From the NCBI RefSeq assembly GCF_002813375.1, contig NZ_PHUJ01000003.1, forward strand, positions 5,518,001 to 5,582,000: 64,000 nucleotides of DNA. Reading direction: 5' to 3'. How positions within the stretch are numbered: the stretch's first letter is position 1; each line of letters opens with the position of its first letter. The notes under the pieces were generated by a model. It made no database searches and was not told the origin of the DNA. It saw nothing but the letters and a program-made list of their open reading frames with translations. Made by a program: the position numbers and the translations under genes. The DNA comes from Pseudonocardia alni. GTDB taxonomy: Bacteria; Actinomycetota; Actinomycetes; Mycobacteriales; Pseudonocardiaceae. This document shows, one piece after another, positions 16,847 through 25,039 of this stretch.

Positions 16847-17863
16847 TCAGGGCAGACCGACGAGGATCCCGCCCGGCTCGGGAGCCGCGGCCAGCGCCCC
16901 GGCGAGCGCGTCCAGCCCGGTCCGCCGGGTGACCAGCCGGCCCGGGTCGAGCCGCCCGTCGGCGACGAGTGCCATCAGCTCCGGGTAGTCCGCTGCGGCC
17001 ATCCCGTGGCTGCCGGTGACGGTCAGCTCGTGCGCGATCATCAGCGGCACCGGCACCACCGGCTCCCGGGTGAGCAGACCGACCTGCACGAGCGTTCCCT
17101 GCCTGCGCAGCGACCGGACCCCGAGGTCCAGGGCGTCCGCGCGGCCCGCGGCCTCCACCGCGAGGCGGGCGCCGCCCTCGCCGACGGCCTCGCGCACCGC
17201 GTCCGGGCCGTCCGCGGTGTCCACCGCCGCGACCGCGCCCAGCCCGACCGCCCGGTCCCGCGCCGCGGGCGAGGGGTCCGCGACGACCGCCTCGGCGCCC
17301 AGCGCCGACGCGATCAGCACCGCGGCCAGCCCGACCCCGCCCGCTCCGAGCACGAGGACCCGCTCCCCGGAGGTCAGTCCGCCGCGCCCGACGAGCGCCC
17401 GGTGTGCGGTGGCGACCCGGCAGCCGAGCAGTGCGGCGCCGGCGGCGTCGGCGTCGTCGGGGACCGGCACCAGGTTGTGGTCGGCGTGGTGCAGCGCGAC
17501 GAGCTCGGCGAAGGACCCGTCGTGGGTGAACCCGGGTTGCTGCTGGTGCGGGCAGACCTGCGCGCGGCCCGCCCGGCAGTCCGGGCAGACACCGCAGCCG
17601 CAGACGAACGGCGTCGTGACCCGGTCACCGGCCCGGAACCGGGTGACCCCGGCGCCGGTCGCGACCACGCGCCCGACCAGTTCGTGGCCGGGCACGTGGG
17701 GGAGCGTCACGTCATCGTCGTGCCCGGCCCAGGCGAACCGGTCGCTGGCGCACAGCCCGGTCGCCTCCACCCGCACGACCACCCCACCCACGGGCGGGGT
17801 GGGGTCCGGCAGGTCCACGACCTCGGGCGGTGCGCCGAACGCGGTGATCCGTACTGCTCGCAT
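16847..17863 (-). CDS. Zinc-dependent alcohol dehydrogenase (MDR family)
   Basis: This 338-residue medium-chain dehydrogenase has catalytic zinc ligands in GLCASD and PGHELVGRV. The four-Cys structural zinc lobe is present (FVCGCGVCPDCRAGRAQVC), and the nucleotide-binding site is VLGAGGVGLAAVL. All residues expected for an active zinc enzyme are seen. NAD preference and substrate cannot be told. The ATG at 17863 gives a normal N-terminus (MRAVRITAFGAPPEVVDL). It is divergent from the HAD gene at 17919 and convergent with cobK. Confidence 0.9.
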   Translation of the reverse strand: MRAVRITAFGAPPEVVDLPDPTPPVGGVVVRVEATGLCASDRFAWAGHDDDVTLPHVPGHELVGRVVATGAGVTRFRAGDRVTTPFVCGCGVCPDCRAGRAQVCPHQQQPGFTHDGSFAELVALHHADHNLVPVPDDADAAGAALLGCRVATAHRALVGRGGLTSGERVLVLGAGGVGLAAVLIASALGAEAVVADPSPAARDRAVGLGAVAAVDTADGPDAVREAVGEGGARLAVEAAGRADALDLGVRSLRRQGTLVQVGLLTREPVVPVPLMIAHELTVTGSHGMAAADYPELMALVADGRLDPGRLVTRRTGLDALAGALAAAPEPGGILVGLP

Positions 17864-17918
17864 GGGGCGATCCTCCCAGGCCGATAGGCTCGCCATCCGA
17901 GGGAAAGGGAGGTGCGGT

Positions 17919-18491
17919 GTGTACGCCGCGATCCTGTTCGACATGGACGGCACGCTGGTCGGGTCCGACGCCGCGGTCGCCCGCTCCTGGGCCGCCTGGG
18001 CGCGCGAGTACGGCGTCGCCGGGGCCGACCTGGTCCGCGTCGCGCACGGGGTGCCCAGCGACGGCACGATCCGGCTGCTGCGCCCGGACCTGTCCGGCGC
18101 GGCACTCGACGCCGCCGCGGCCCGCCAGCTGGAGCTGCAGTACGACGACCTCGACGACGTCGACGCGCTGCCCGGGGCACACGCCCTGCTCGCCGCCCTC
18201 GACGCGGCGCGGGTCCCGTGGGCCGTCGTGACCAGCGCCGACCGGCGGCTCGCCGCCGCCCGCCTCGGCGCCGCCGGGATCGTCGCGCCGGTGCTCGTCG
18301 CCCGCGACGACGTGCGGCACGGCAAGCCGGACCCGGAGGGCTACCGCGCCGCCGCGGCCGCGCTCGGGGTGGACCCGGCCGCCTGCCTGGTCGTGGAGGA
18401 CGCCGAGGCCGGGCTCGCCGCGGCCGGGCCGCCGGCGCGGCGACCGCGGCGCTGCGGGGCCTCGACGGGGACCTGCGGCCCGCCGGCCTGA
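17919..18491 (+). CDS. HAD-family phosphatase, 3' end frameshifted
   Basis: This HAD hydrolase of the beta-phosphoglucomutase type starts at GTG 17919 after an AAGGGAGG site. It has the nucleophile motif AILFDMDGTLVGSD, motif II VVTSADR, the lysine in HGKPDPEGY, and the acidic motif VVEDAEAGLAAA. After that block the open frame turns into an Arg/Pro-rich tail and stops at 18491. The minus-one frame continues with a typical family ending, RAAGAATAALRGLDGDLRPA and further, to a stop at 18547. One C missing near 18423-18427 (GGCCGGGCC instead of GGCCCGGGCC) explains this. It is either a genuine recent mutation or a sequencing error. All catalytic residues precede the shift. Confidence 0.8.
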   Translation: MYAAILFDMDGTLVGSDAAVARSWAAWAREYGVAGADLVRVAHGVPSDGTIRLLRPDLSGAALDAAAARQLELQYDDLDDVDALPGAHALLAALDAARVPWAVVTSADRRLAAARLGAAGIVAPVLVARDDVRHGKPDPEGYRAAAAALGVDPAACLVVEDAEAGLAAAGPPARRPRRCGASTGTCGPPA

Positions 18492-18527
18492 CCGGGCTGA
18501 CGGCCCTGCTGGGGCTCGCCGCCGCGG

Positions 18528-18983
18528 TCAGACCGGGCGGGTCATGACGACCAGCCCCGGGCCGGGGTCGCCGTCGGCGACGAACCCGGTACGGACGTAG
18601 AAGGCGATCGCCCGGGCGTTGCCCGGCTCCACCTTCAGCGACAGGGTGGCCGAGCCGAGTTCGCGCGCGGCCGCGACGACGGCGTCGACGAGCGCGTCGG
18701 CCAGCCCGGTCCCGCGCGCGTCGGGATGGACCCACATGCCGTAGAGCTGCCCGTCGCCGTCGTCACCGGTCCGCCAGCAGGCGGTGCCGACCGGCCGGTC
18801 GCCGTCGAAGGCGCCGAAACGGACGTGCTCGGCCAGGACCGCCCGCCAGGCGGCCGGTTCCATGGCCGCCTGCTCGCGGTAGAAGTCGCTGTCCTCACCG
18901 AAGCCGTCCCGTACCGAGGCGAGCCGGGCTGCGCGGGCCGGCTCCCAGTCGTCGGGCCCGAAGCGCCGCACCTGCAGTTGCAC
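18528..18983 (-). CDS. GNAT-family N-acetyltransferase
   Basis: This 151-residue GNAT protein transfers an acetyl group from acetyl-CoA to an unknown amine. The acetyl-CoA pyrophosphate loop is the HPDARGTGLADAL stretch in WVHPDARGTGLADALVDAVV. The last two strands are seen in ATLSLKVEPGNARAIAFYVRTGF, which is the usual GNAT ending. The ATG at 18983 is well placed (MQLQVRRFGPDDWEPAR). It is convergent with the HAD gene, and its end overlaps the frame-corrected end of that gene by about 20 bp. Confidence 0.87.
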   Translation of the reverse strand: MQLQVRRFGPDDWEPARAARLASVRDGFGEDSDFYREQAAMEPAAWRAVLAEHVRFGAFDGDRPVGTACWRTGDDGDGQLYGMWVHPDARGTGLADALVDAVVAAARELGSATLSLKVEPGNARAIAFYVRTGFVADGDPGPGLVVMTRPV

Positions 18984-19041
18984 GGCGTGACGCTAGCGCG
19001 GAACCGGCATCCGTCAGGATGTCGACAACCGGCGGATGTGG

Positions 19042-20634
19042 TCAGTCGGTCGTCGTGCCGCCGGGGCCGTAGTGCCGGGGCGTGAACACGACGGTCGCGC
19101 CGCCGCGCTCGACCGACCGGGTCGTCGACGAGCCGACCACCACCAGGGTGCGCATGTCGACCTGCTCCGGGTCCAGCTCGCCCAGCGTGGTGACGACGAT
19201 CCGCTGCCCGGCGCCGCCGACGTCGCGGCCCAGCACCACCGGGGTCTCCGGTGCACGGTGCTCCAGCAGCACGTCACGGGCCGCGCCGACCTGCCACGGC
19301 CGGGCCTTCGAGCGCGGGTTGTAGATCGCGATCGCCAGGTCCGCCGCGGCCACGGCACGCAGCCGGTCCGCGACCACGTCCCACGGTTTGAGCCGGTCGG
19401 ACAACGAGATCAGGGCGTGGTCGTGCCCCAGCGGGGCACCGACGGCGGCCGCCACGGCCTGCGCCGCGGACATGCCGGGCAGCACCCGGACCGGGACGTC
19501 GTGGTACTTCGGCTCCGCCGCCACCTCCAGCACCGCGGTCGCCATCGCGAACACCCCCGGGTCCCCGGCGGAGACGACCGCGACCCGCCGCCCCGAGGCG
19601 GCCAGGTCCAGCGCGTGCGCCGCCCGCTCGGACTCGACCTTGTTGTCCGAGGCGTGCCGGGTCTGACGCGGGTTCGGCGGCACCCGGTCCAGGTAGGGGC
19701 CGTAGCCGACGAGGTCGTCCACCTCCGACAGGGCGCGGGCGACCTGCGGGGTCAGCCAGTCCCGCCCGGCGGGACCGGTCCCGACCACGACGACCTCACC
19801 CGGCCCGCGCACCGACCGCTCCTCGGCCGCCGCGCCTCCGGGCTCCGCGACGGACCCGACGGCCTCCTCGGGCACCGAGGCGGCGACCTCACCGGGGACC
19901 AGGGCGATCGCGAAGTAGGGCACGTCCGAGGGATCCACGTCGGACAGCGAGCCGGTCCGCTGGCCCTCCATCGTGGCCCGCTCGACGTAGCGGGCCCGGT
20001 CGAGCACGCCGGCGTCGGCCATCGCCCCGCGGACCGTGGTGAAGGTGCGCCCGAGCTTCATCACCGCCGCCGAGTCGGTGCCCGCGAGCCGCCTTGCGAG
20101 CTCCTCGCGGGGCAGCGTGCCCGGCAGCACGGTGAGCACCTCGTCGCGCTCCACCAGCGGCTGCCCGATCGCCGCGGCGGCGCCGCTGATCGAGGTGACG
20201 CCCGGGACGACCTCGGTCGGGTAGCGCCCGGCCAGCCGCTTGTGCATGTGCATGTAGGAGCCGTAGAAGAGCGGGTCGCCCTCGGCGAGCAGCACGACGT
20301 CGCGGCCCGCGTCGAGGTGCGCGGCGAGCCGGGCGGCGGCCTCGGTGTAGAACGCGTCGATCGCACCCTGGTAGCCGCCGGGGTGGTCGGTGGCCTCGGT
20401 GGTGACCGGGTAGACCAGCGCCTCCTCGATCGCGGTGCCCGACAGGTGCGGTTCGGCGATCCGGCGCGCGATTGAGCGGCCGTGCCGGGCCGAGTGGTAG
20501 GCGATCACGTCGGCGTCGCGGACGAGCCGGGCGGCCTTGATCGTGGTCAGCTCGGGGTCGCCCGGACCGAGGCCGACGCCGTAGAGGGTGCCTGTCACGC
20601 TGTGCTGCTGCGCGGCACTCGCACGCTCGTTCAC
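19042..20634 (-). CDS. cobIJ: Precorrin-2 C20-/precorrin-3B C17-methyltransferase fusion
   Basis: This 530-residue fusion carries two tetrapyrrole methylase domains. The first, CobI (from about residue 15), has GTLYGVGLGPGDPELTTIKA and VLLAEGDPLFYGSYMHMH and adds the C20 methyl. The second, CobJ (from about residue 280), has VVVVGTGPAGRDWLTP, VVSAGDPGVFAMATAV and AIYNPRSKARPWQ and adds the C17 methyl with ring contraction. Both SAM-binding GxGPGD/GDP motifs are intact. The fusion is the known mycobacterial-type arrangement. The start GTG 20634 overlaps the cobH stop (GTGA), so translation is coupled; a second GTG (before TGTLYGVG) is possible. Confidence 0.94.
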   Translation of the reverse strand: MNERASAAQQHSVTGTLYGVGLGPGDPELTTIKAARLVRDADVIAYHSARHGRSIARRIAEPHLSGTAIEEALVYPVTTEATDHPGGYQGAIDAFYTEAAARLAAHLDAGRDVVLLAEGDPLFYGSYMHMHKRLAGRYPTEVVPGVTSISGAAAAIGQPLVERDEVLTVLPGTLPREELARRLAGTDSAAVMKLGRTFTTVRGAMADAGVLDRARYVERATMEGQRTGSLSDVDPSDVPYFAIALVPGEVAASVPEEAVGSVAEPGGAAAEERSVRGPGEVVVVGTGPAGRDWLTPQVARALSEVDDLVGYGPYLDRVPPNPRQTRHASDNKVESERAAHALDLAASGRRVAVVSAGDPGVFAMATAVLEVAAEPKYHDVPVRVLPGMSAAQAVAAAVGAPLGHDHALISLSDRLKPWDVVADRLRAVAAADLAIAIYNPRSKARPWQVGAARDVLLEHRAPETPVVLGRDVGGAGQRIVVTTLGELDPEQVDMRTLVVVGSSTTRSVERGGATVVFTPRHYGPGGTTTD

Positions 20635-21272
20635 GCGATGATCTCCTGCTCGTGGGCCAGCGCGTTCAGCGCCGCCGCGGTGATCGCCGACCCGCCACGA
20701 CGGCCGTGGACGACGAGGTGCTCCAGGTCGGTCCGCTCGGCGAGGGCGGCCTTGGACTCGGCGGCGCCGATGAACCCCACCGGGATGCCGATGACCGCGG
20801 CCGGGCGGGGTGCGTCGCCGCGGTCGATGAGGTCCAGCACGTGGAACAGCGCGGTCGGGGCGTTCCCGATCGCGAGCACCGCGCCCTCGAAGCGGTCGGC
20901 GAGCAGCTCCAGCGCGGCCGCGGACCGGGTGTTGCCGATCCGCCGCGCGTGGTCGGGCACCCGGGCGTCGCGCAGCAGGCAGAGCACCTCGTTGTCCGCG
21001 GGCAGCCGGGCGGCGGTCACCCCGGAGGCGACCATCATCGCGTCGCACAGGATCGGGGCACCGGCCCGCAGCGCGGCGCGTGCGGCCGCGACGACGCCGT
21101 CGGAGGCGGCGATGTCGTCGACGAGGTCGACCTGGCCGCAGGCATGGATCATGCGGACGGCGATGTCGTCGACGCCGGGCGGGAGCCCGGAGAGGTCGGT
21201 CTCCGCGCGGATCGTCGCGAACGAGCGGCGGTAGATCTCGTTGCCGTCGGTGATGTAGTCGTACCCGCTCAG
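20631..21272 (-). CDS. cobH: Precorrin-8X methylmutase, probable CTG start
   Basis: This CobH/CbiC protein of about 213 residues moves a methyl from C11 to C12 to give hydrogenobyrinate. Family blocks include YDYITDGNEIYRRSFATIR, MIHACGQVDLVDDI (with the catalytic His), ILCDAMMVASGV and AVIGIPVGFIGAAESK. No ATG, GTG or TTG lies in frame between the upstream region and the conserved N-terminus. The codon just before SGYDYITDG is CTG at 21272-21270. It overlaps the cobG stop as CTGA and has a GAGGAG ribosome site five bases upstream. The next in-frame ATG would delete about 40 conserved residues. CTG initiation is therefore the best reading. Confidence 0.88.
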   Translation of the reverse strand: MSGYDYITDGNEIYRRSFATIRAETDLSGLPPGVDDIAVRMIHACGQVDLVDDIAASDGVVAAARAALRAGAPILCDAMMVASGVTAARLPADNEVLCLLRDARVPDHARRIGNTRSAAALELLADRFEGAVLAIGNAPTALFHVLDLIDRGDAPRPAAVIGIPVGFIGAAESKAALAERTDLEHLVVHGRRGGSAITAAALNALAHEQEIIA

Positions 21273-22516
21273 CGGAGCTCCTCGGTCGTGATCGTGTGTC
21301 CGTCGATGACGTAGGTGCCCGGCCCGATGGCCACGGCGTCGCGGTGCGCGGTGTGCGGGGCGCCGCAGCGGCGGGCGCAGCCGACGACGTGCAGCATGTC
21401 CGGCCCCGCGCCCGTCCGCGGGCCGCCCCGGCCGATCAGGTCGAGAGCATGGGCACGCACGTCGGCCAGCGACTTCGCGCAGCCCGGCGATCCGGCGCAG
21501 GCGCTCACCCGCAGCGCGGGGTGCCCGGGGTCGACGACGAGTCCCGCCCCGGCCAGCCGGTCGGCGGCACCGGCTGCCGGGGTGGGCAGCACGAGGGTGC
21601 GCCACGGGGTGACCAGCAGCCCCGGGGCCTCACCGGCCAGCACGTCGAGCTGCGCGGCCGAGAGCTGCCCGAGCAGGGGCGCGACGCCCAGTGCTCCGCC
21701 GTCGGACACGCCGACGAGCACGTTCCCGCCCTCCGCGCGGCGGGAACGTGCTGATCGACCACCGGTGTCGCCCGCGGACCGGGCTCCGGGTCCCGGCGCG
21801 GGCATCGTCCTGCGGCCGGAGAGCCGGGCCGGGATCCCGGTCGCGGCCCCGGGCAGCTCCGCGGCGCGCCAGGCCCGCGCGGCCGGGTCGGCGCTGTGGG
21901 CGGCCCGCAGGTCGAGGAACGCCGCGGCCGCGTCGAGCAGCAGCACGGGGGCCTCGGCGGGGGGACAGGAGAGGCCGGTCGCGGCGCCCGCCACGACCAG
22001 CTCGCCCTCGTCGGAGCCCCGCGCCCGCCAGCACAGGTCGGGACGCTCGGCGGCGACGTCGCCGCGGCCGTCGTCGAGGGCGAACAGGAACCGGCCGGGC
22101 AGCGCCGACAGCGTGGGGCGCGCGCACAGGCCGCGGTCGAGCGCGGTGGCCAGGCCGCGGACGTCGGCGAGGCCGCCGTCGATCCCCGACAGCGGGGAGG
22201 CCAGCACGTTGCGGACCCGCTCGTGGGTCGTCGACGGCAGCAGCCCGGCCGCCGTCAGCCGCTCCACCGGGCGTGGGTCGGCCGGGTCGAGGCCGCGCAG
22301 CTGCAGGTTCCCGCGCGAGGTCAGGTGGACGGCGCCGTCGCCGGCGTCGCGGGCCAGCGCCGCGACCGCACGCAGCGCCGCCGCGCTGACCGTCCCGCCG
22401 GGAAGCCGGACCCGCGCCAGGGCCCCGTCCGCCGCCGCGTGCGGCGAGACGACGCCGGGGCAGGCGTCGGCGCGGGTACGGGTGGTCGGCGACGGCACGC
22501 CGGACACTGTAGGCAT
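21269..22516 (-). CDS. cobG: Precorrin-3B synthase
   Basis: This 415-residue CobG belongs to the sulfite/nitrite-reductase-like family. It hydroxylates precorrin-3A using a [4Fe-4S] cluster in the aerobic B12 pathway, so the organism makes B12 by the oxygen-dependent route. N-terminal ferredoxin-like half: GAVHLTSRGNLQLRGL. The cluster cysteines are in SACAGSPGCAKSL and VVGCARRCGAPHTAHRDAV. Start ATG 22516 gives MPTVSGVPSP; a further ATG at 22555 is less likely. An Arg/Ser-rich linker near residues 250-266 contains a perfect 14-bp inverted repeat in DNA and looks like an insertion. It is first of the cobG-cobH-cobIJ operon, with overlapping starts. Confidence 0.93.
   Translation of the reverse strand: MPTVSGVPSPTTRTRADACPGVVSPHAAADGALARVRLPGGTVSAAALRAVAALARDAGDGAVHLTSRGNLQLRGLDPADPRPVERLTAAGLLPSTTHERVRNVLASPLSGIDGGLADVRGLATALDRGLCARPTLSALPGRFLFALDDGRGDVAAERPDLCWRARGSDEGELVVAGAATGLSCPPAEAPVLLLDAAAAFLDLRAAHSADPAARAWRAAELPGAATGIPARLSGRRTMPAPGPGARSAGDTGGRSARSRRAEGGNVLVGVSDGGALGVAPLLGQLSAAQLDVLAGEAPGLLVTPWRTLVLPTPAAGAADRLAGAGLVVDPGHPALRVSACAGSPGCAKSLADVRAHALDLIGRGGPRTGAGPDMLHVVGCARRCGAPHTAHRDAVAIGPGTYVIDGHTITTEELR
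21718..21753. repeat. Inverted repeat inside cobG
   Basis: A perfect 14-bp inverted repeat, AGCACGTTCCCGCC and its complement around an 8-base loop, lies in a low-complexity linker of cobG. It keeps the reading frame. It resembles the larger palindrome found in cobN. Confidence 0.75.
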
Positions 22517-22574
22517 CCGCGACCGGTGGGGGGACCCGCCCGGGGCGGCGGTCACACCTCGTCAGGTGTTCAGG

Positions 22575-23555
22575 TCACGGCAGGTACCGGCGGGCACCGG
22601 AGTAGGTCGCGTCGAACCGCACCGGGGTCACCCGGACGGGGGTGGCCGCGTCGAAGGCCTCGATCATCGTGCCGTCGCCGGCGTACATCGCGACGTGCGT
22701 CGCCGGGGAGTTCCAGAACAGCAGGTCACCGGGACGCAGGTCGGCGGGGTCGTCGACCGGGCGCCCGCCGCGGGACTGGTCGGAGGCGTCGCGCCCGACG
22801 GTGATCCCGTGCAGGGCGTAGGACAGCCCGGTCAGCCCCGAGCAGTCCGGGCCGAACCCGGAACGCCCGCCCCACAGGTAGGGGCGGTCCAGGAACAGTC
22901 GCGCCGTCGTGACCAGACCCTCTCCGGTCGGGGAGGGCGGGGCCCCTCCGCGCAGCTCACCCGCCGCCAGCCACGCCTGGTCGCCGCCGGGCAGCGCGAC
23001 CCGGACCGCGTCGCCCGCCTCGCCGACGACCGGCAGCCGGGTGCCGACGCTGACCTCGCGCAGCCGCTCGGTGCGTGCCGGGTCGCGGTACAGCCAGGCC
23101 GTCGCGACGCCGTCGACGGTGCCGGTGGGTGCCCCCGCGGCGAGTGCACCGAACGCGGGGTCGTCGACGAGCTGGGCCGCGGGGACCCAGCCGGGGTAGC
23201 CGCGGCCGTCCTTGCCCGACGGCTGGCCGGGAACGACGACCCGCGCCCACCCGTCGCGGCGCTCGGTCACGGTCACCGGGGCGCCGAGCAGCGCCTGGGT
23301 CTGGGTCCGCGAGGCGGTGGTGAGCTCGCGGCGGTCCGCGCTGCTCATCGACCCCATCCACGCGGCCGGGTCGGCCGGGGCGGCGACGGCGGCCCGGTCC
23401 CGCGGGCGCGGGCTGTCCGGTGAGGTCCACACGGTCGCGACCGACACGGCGACGAACGTGCGCCCCGGTCCGTCGGCGGCCGCGGGCAGGGCGACCGCGG
23501 GCAGGACGGCGCAGCCGAGCACCGCGGCGAACAGGACGGACAGGACACGGGGCAC
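22575..23555 (-). CDS. Secreted SH3 / NlpC-P60 peptidase
   Basis: This 326-residue secreted protein is a likely peptidoglycan D,L-endopeptidase. The signal peptide is VLSVLFAAVLGCAVLPAVALPAAA from the GTG start at 23555. An SH3-like region follows (ERRDGWARVVVPGQPSG, then GWVPAAQL). The C-terminal NlpC/P60 domain has the catalytic Cys in FGPDCSGLTGLSYALHG and the His in SPATHVAMYAGDG, plus YLWGGRSG and DLRPGDLLFWN blocks. The cleavage site on stem peptides is presumed from the family. It is divergent from the first solute-binding protein gene, about 106 bp apart. Confidence 0.9.
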   Translation of the reverse strand: MPRVLSVLFAAVLGCAVLPAVALPAAADGPGRTFVAVSVATVWTSPDSPRPRDRAAVAAPADPAAWMGSMSSADRRELTTASRTQTQALLGAPVTVTERRDGWARVVVPGQPSGKDGRGYPGWVPAAQLVDDPAFGALAAGAPTGTVDGVATAWLYRDPARTERLREVSVGTRLPVVGEAGDAVRVALPGGDQAWLAAGELRGGAPPSPTGEGLVTTARLFLDRPYLWGGRSGFGPDCSGLTGLSYALHGITVGRDASDQSRGGRPVDDPADLRPGDLLFWNSPATHVAMYAGDGTMIEAFDAATPVRVTPVRFDATYSGARRYLP

Positions 23556-23661
23556 GGCGGGGACTCTCGACAGCCGGATGGGCCGGGGCAAGCAGCCACA
23601 CCGCCGGGTCACCACGACGGGTGGAGTGGCCCCGCCCACACGGGTGGGTTCTCATGGTGCG

Positions 23662-24975
23662 GTGCGCCCCCACCGGATCACCGCGGCCGTCGTGACGGTG
23701 CTGGCCCTGTTCCTGGCCGGCTGCGGCGCGGGCTCACGCACCCCGGCCGCGACGGCGACACTCGTGCCGTGCGGGTTCCCGCCGCCCGCACAGGGCCTCG
23801 ACGTGCGGGTGCTGGCCTACAACTCCTCGGCCGTCGACCCGTTCACGAACACGATGGTCCGCAGCTGCTCGAGGGACGGCGTGACGCTGCGCCACGAGCC
23901 GATCGACTTCGCCGGGCAGACCCAGAAGACCATCGCGACGCTGTCCGGGCGCTACGGCACCTACGACATCGTCGAGACCTACGGGCTGGTCGTGCCGCAG
24001 TTCGCCTCGACCGGGAAGCTGCGCCCGCTCGACGACCTCGTCGCCCGGTACCGCGAGGAGTACGGCCTGGACCGGCTGAGCCCGGAGATGCTGGCGGCGC
24101 TGTCCTACGACGGGAAGCTCTACGGGCTGCCGACCATGGCCCAGCCGTTCACGCTCGTCTACCGCCGCGACGTGTTCGACCGGCTCGGCCTGGCCCCACC
24201 CCGGACCTTCGCCGAGCTGCGCGAGGTCGCGGCCCGGGTGCAGCGCGACGGCGGGATCCGCTACCCGCTGGCGCTGCCGCTGCTCGCGAGCGCCGACATC
24301 GCCACCGCCTACGACGCCGCCCTCGGCTCGCTCGGCACCGACTACGTCGACCGCGACACCGGCCGCCCGAACTTCACGACCCCGGCGGCGGCGCGGGCGT
24401 TCACCGAGCTGCGGTCGCTGCTGCCGTTCATGGACCCGCAGGTGACGACGTTCGCCCAGCCCGCGGTGCAGCAGCAGATGTACAACGGCTCGGCCGCGAT
24501 CGCGATCATGTACAGCGGCCGGATGTTCGACCTGGTCCAGGAGCGCAACAGCCGCTTCTCCCGGGAGTTCGCGTTCGCCCCGCCGCCGTCGGTCGCCGGT
24601 GGCGACGTGCTCTACAACTCGCTGTCGGTCGACGGCTGGGCGATCCCGGCCAACACCGAGGTCGACCCGGACCTGCTGTTCCGGTTCCTGGCCGCGTCGG
24701 TGGGGCCGGAGTCGGCGCGCGCGGCGGTGCCGGCGGCGTTCCCGTCGCGGCTGGGCAGCGTGACGCCGGCCAGCAGCCCGTTCGCGCCGGCGCAGCTGGA
24801 GGCGCTGGGGAAGGCCCCGCCGCCCGAGCCCTTCCCGTGGACCTCGCGCATCTCGGTCGCGACGCGTCCGGTGGTGGCCGACGTGCTGGCCGGGCGGGTC
24901 CCCGTGGAGCAGGGGCAGCAGCGGATGCAGGACATCGCGACGGCGATCGTCGCCGAGTACCGGGAGGTGGGCTGA
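23662..24975 (+). CDS. ABC transporter solute-binding lipoprotein, copy 1
   Basis: This 437-residue extracellular solute-binding protein (family 1, MalE-like) has a lipobox in VLALFLAGC. The mature part starts with SRTPAATATLVPC. It is strongly similar along its length to the protein at 26361: VLAYNSSAVDPFTNTMVRSC, PQVTTFAQPAVQQQMYNGSA and FAFAPPPSVAGGDVLYN are almost shared word for word. Differences cluster in pocket-like segments, for example LPTMAQPFTLVYRRD here against IPMQAQMFVMAYRRD in copy 2. The start GTG 23662 is chosen because it gives a proper signal peptide. The ribosome site is weak and no LacI-type operator was seen upstream. The ligand is unknown. Confidence 0.85.
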   Translation: MRPHRITAAVVTVLALFLAGCGAGSRTPAATATLVPCGFPPPAQGLDVRVLAYNSSAVDPFTNTMVRSCSRDGVTLRHEPIDFAGQTQKTIATLSGRYGTYDIVETYGLVVPQFASTGKLRPLDDLVARYREEYGLDRLSPEMLAALSYDGKLYGLPTMAQPFTLVYRRDVFDRLGLAPPRTFAELREVAARVQRDGGIRYPLALPLLASADIATAYDAALGSLGTDYVDRDTGRPNFTTPAAARAFTELRSLLPFMDPQVTTFAQPAVQQQMYNGSAAIAIMYSGRMFDLVQERNSRFSREFAFAPPPSVAGGDVLYNSLSVDGWAIPANTEVDPDLLFRFLAASVGPESARAAVPAAFPSRLGSVTPASSPFAPAQLEALGKAPPPEPFPWTSRISVATRPVVADVLAGRVPVEQGQQRMQDIATAIVAEYREVG

Positions 24976-24998
24976 GCCGCCCGGACGTCGTCCGGCCC

Positions 24999-25039
24999 TT
25001 GTCAGGTCCGGCCCGCGACTTCTAGTGTATGCGTATGCA
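24999..25039 (+). promoter_or_regulatory. Promoter with LacI-type operator O1
   Basis: A possible -35 TTGTCA (24999-25004) and a weak -10 TAGTGT (25023-25028) are spaced 18 bp apart. The 14-mer TGTATGCGTATGCA at 25026-25039 overlaps the -10 and the first codons of the dehydrogenase gene. Its reverse complement is identical to operator O4 at 34590. The centre CG and TG...CA ends match the LacI-family operator pattern. Confidence 0.7.
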
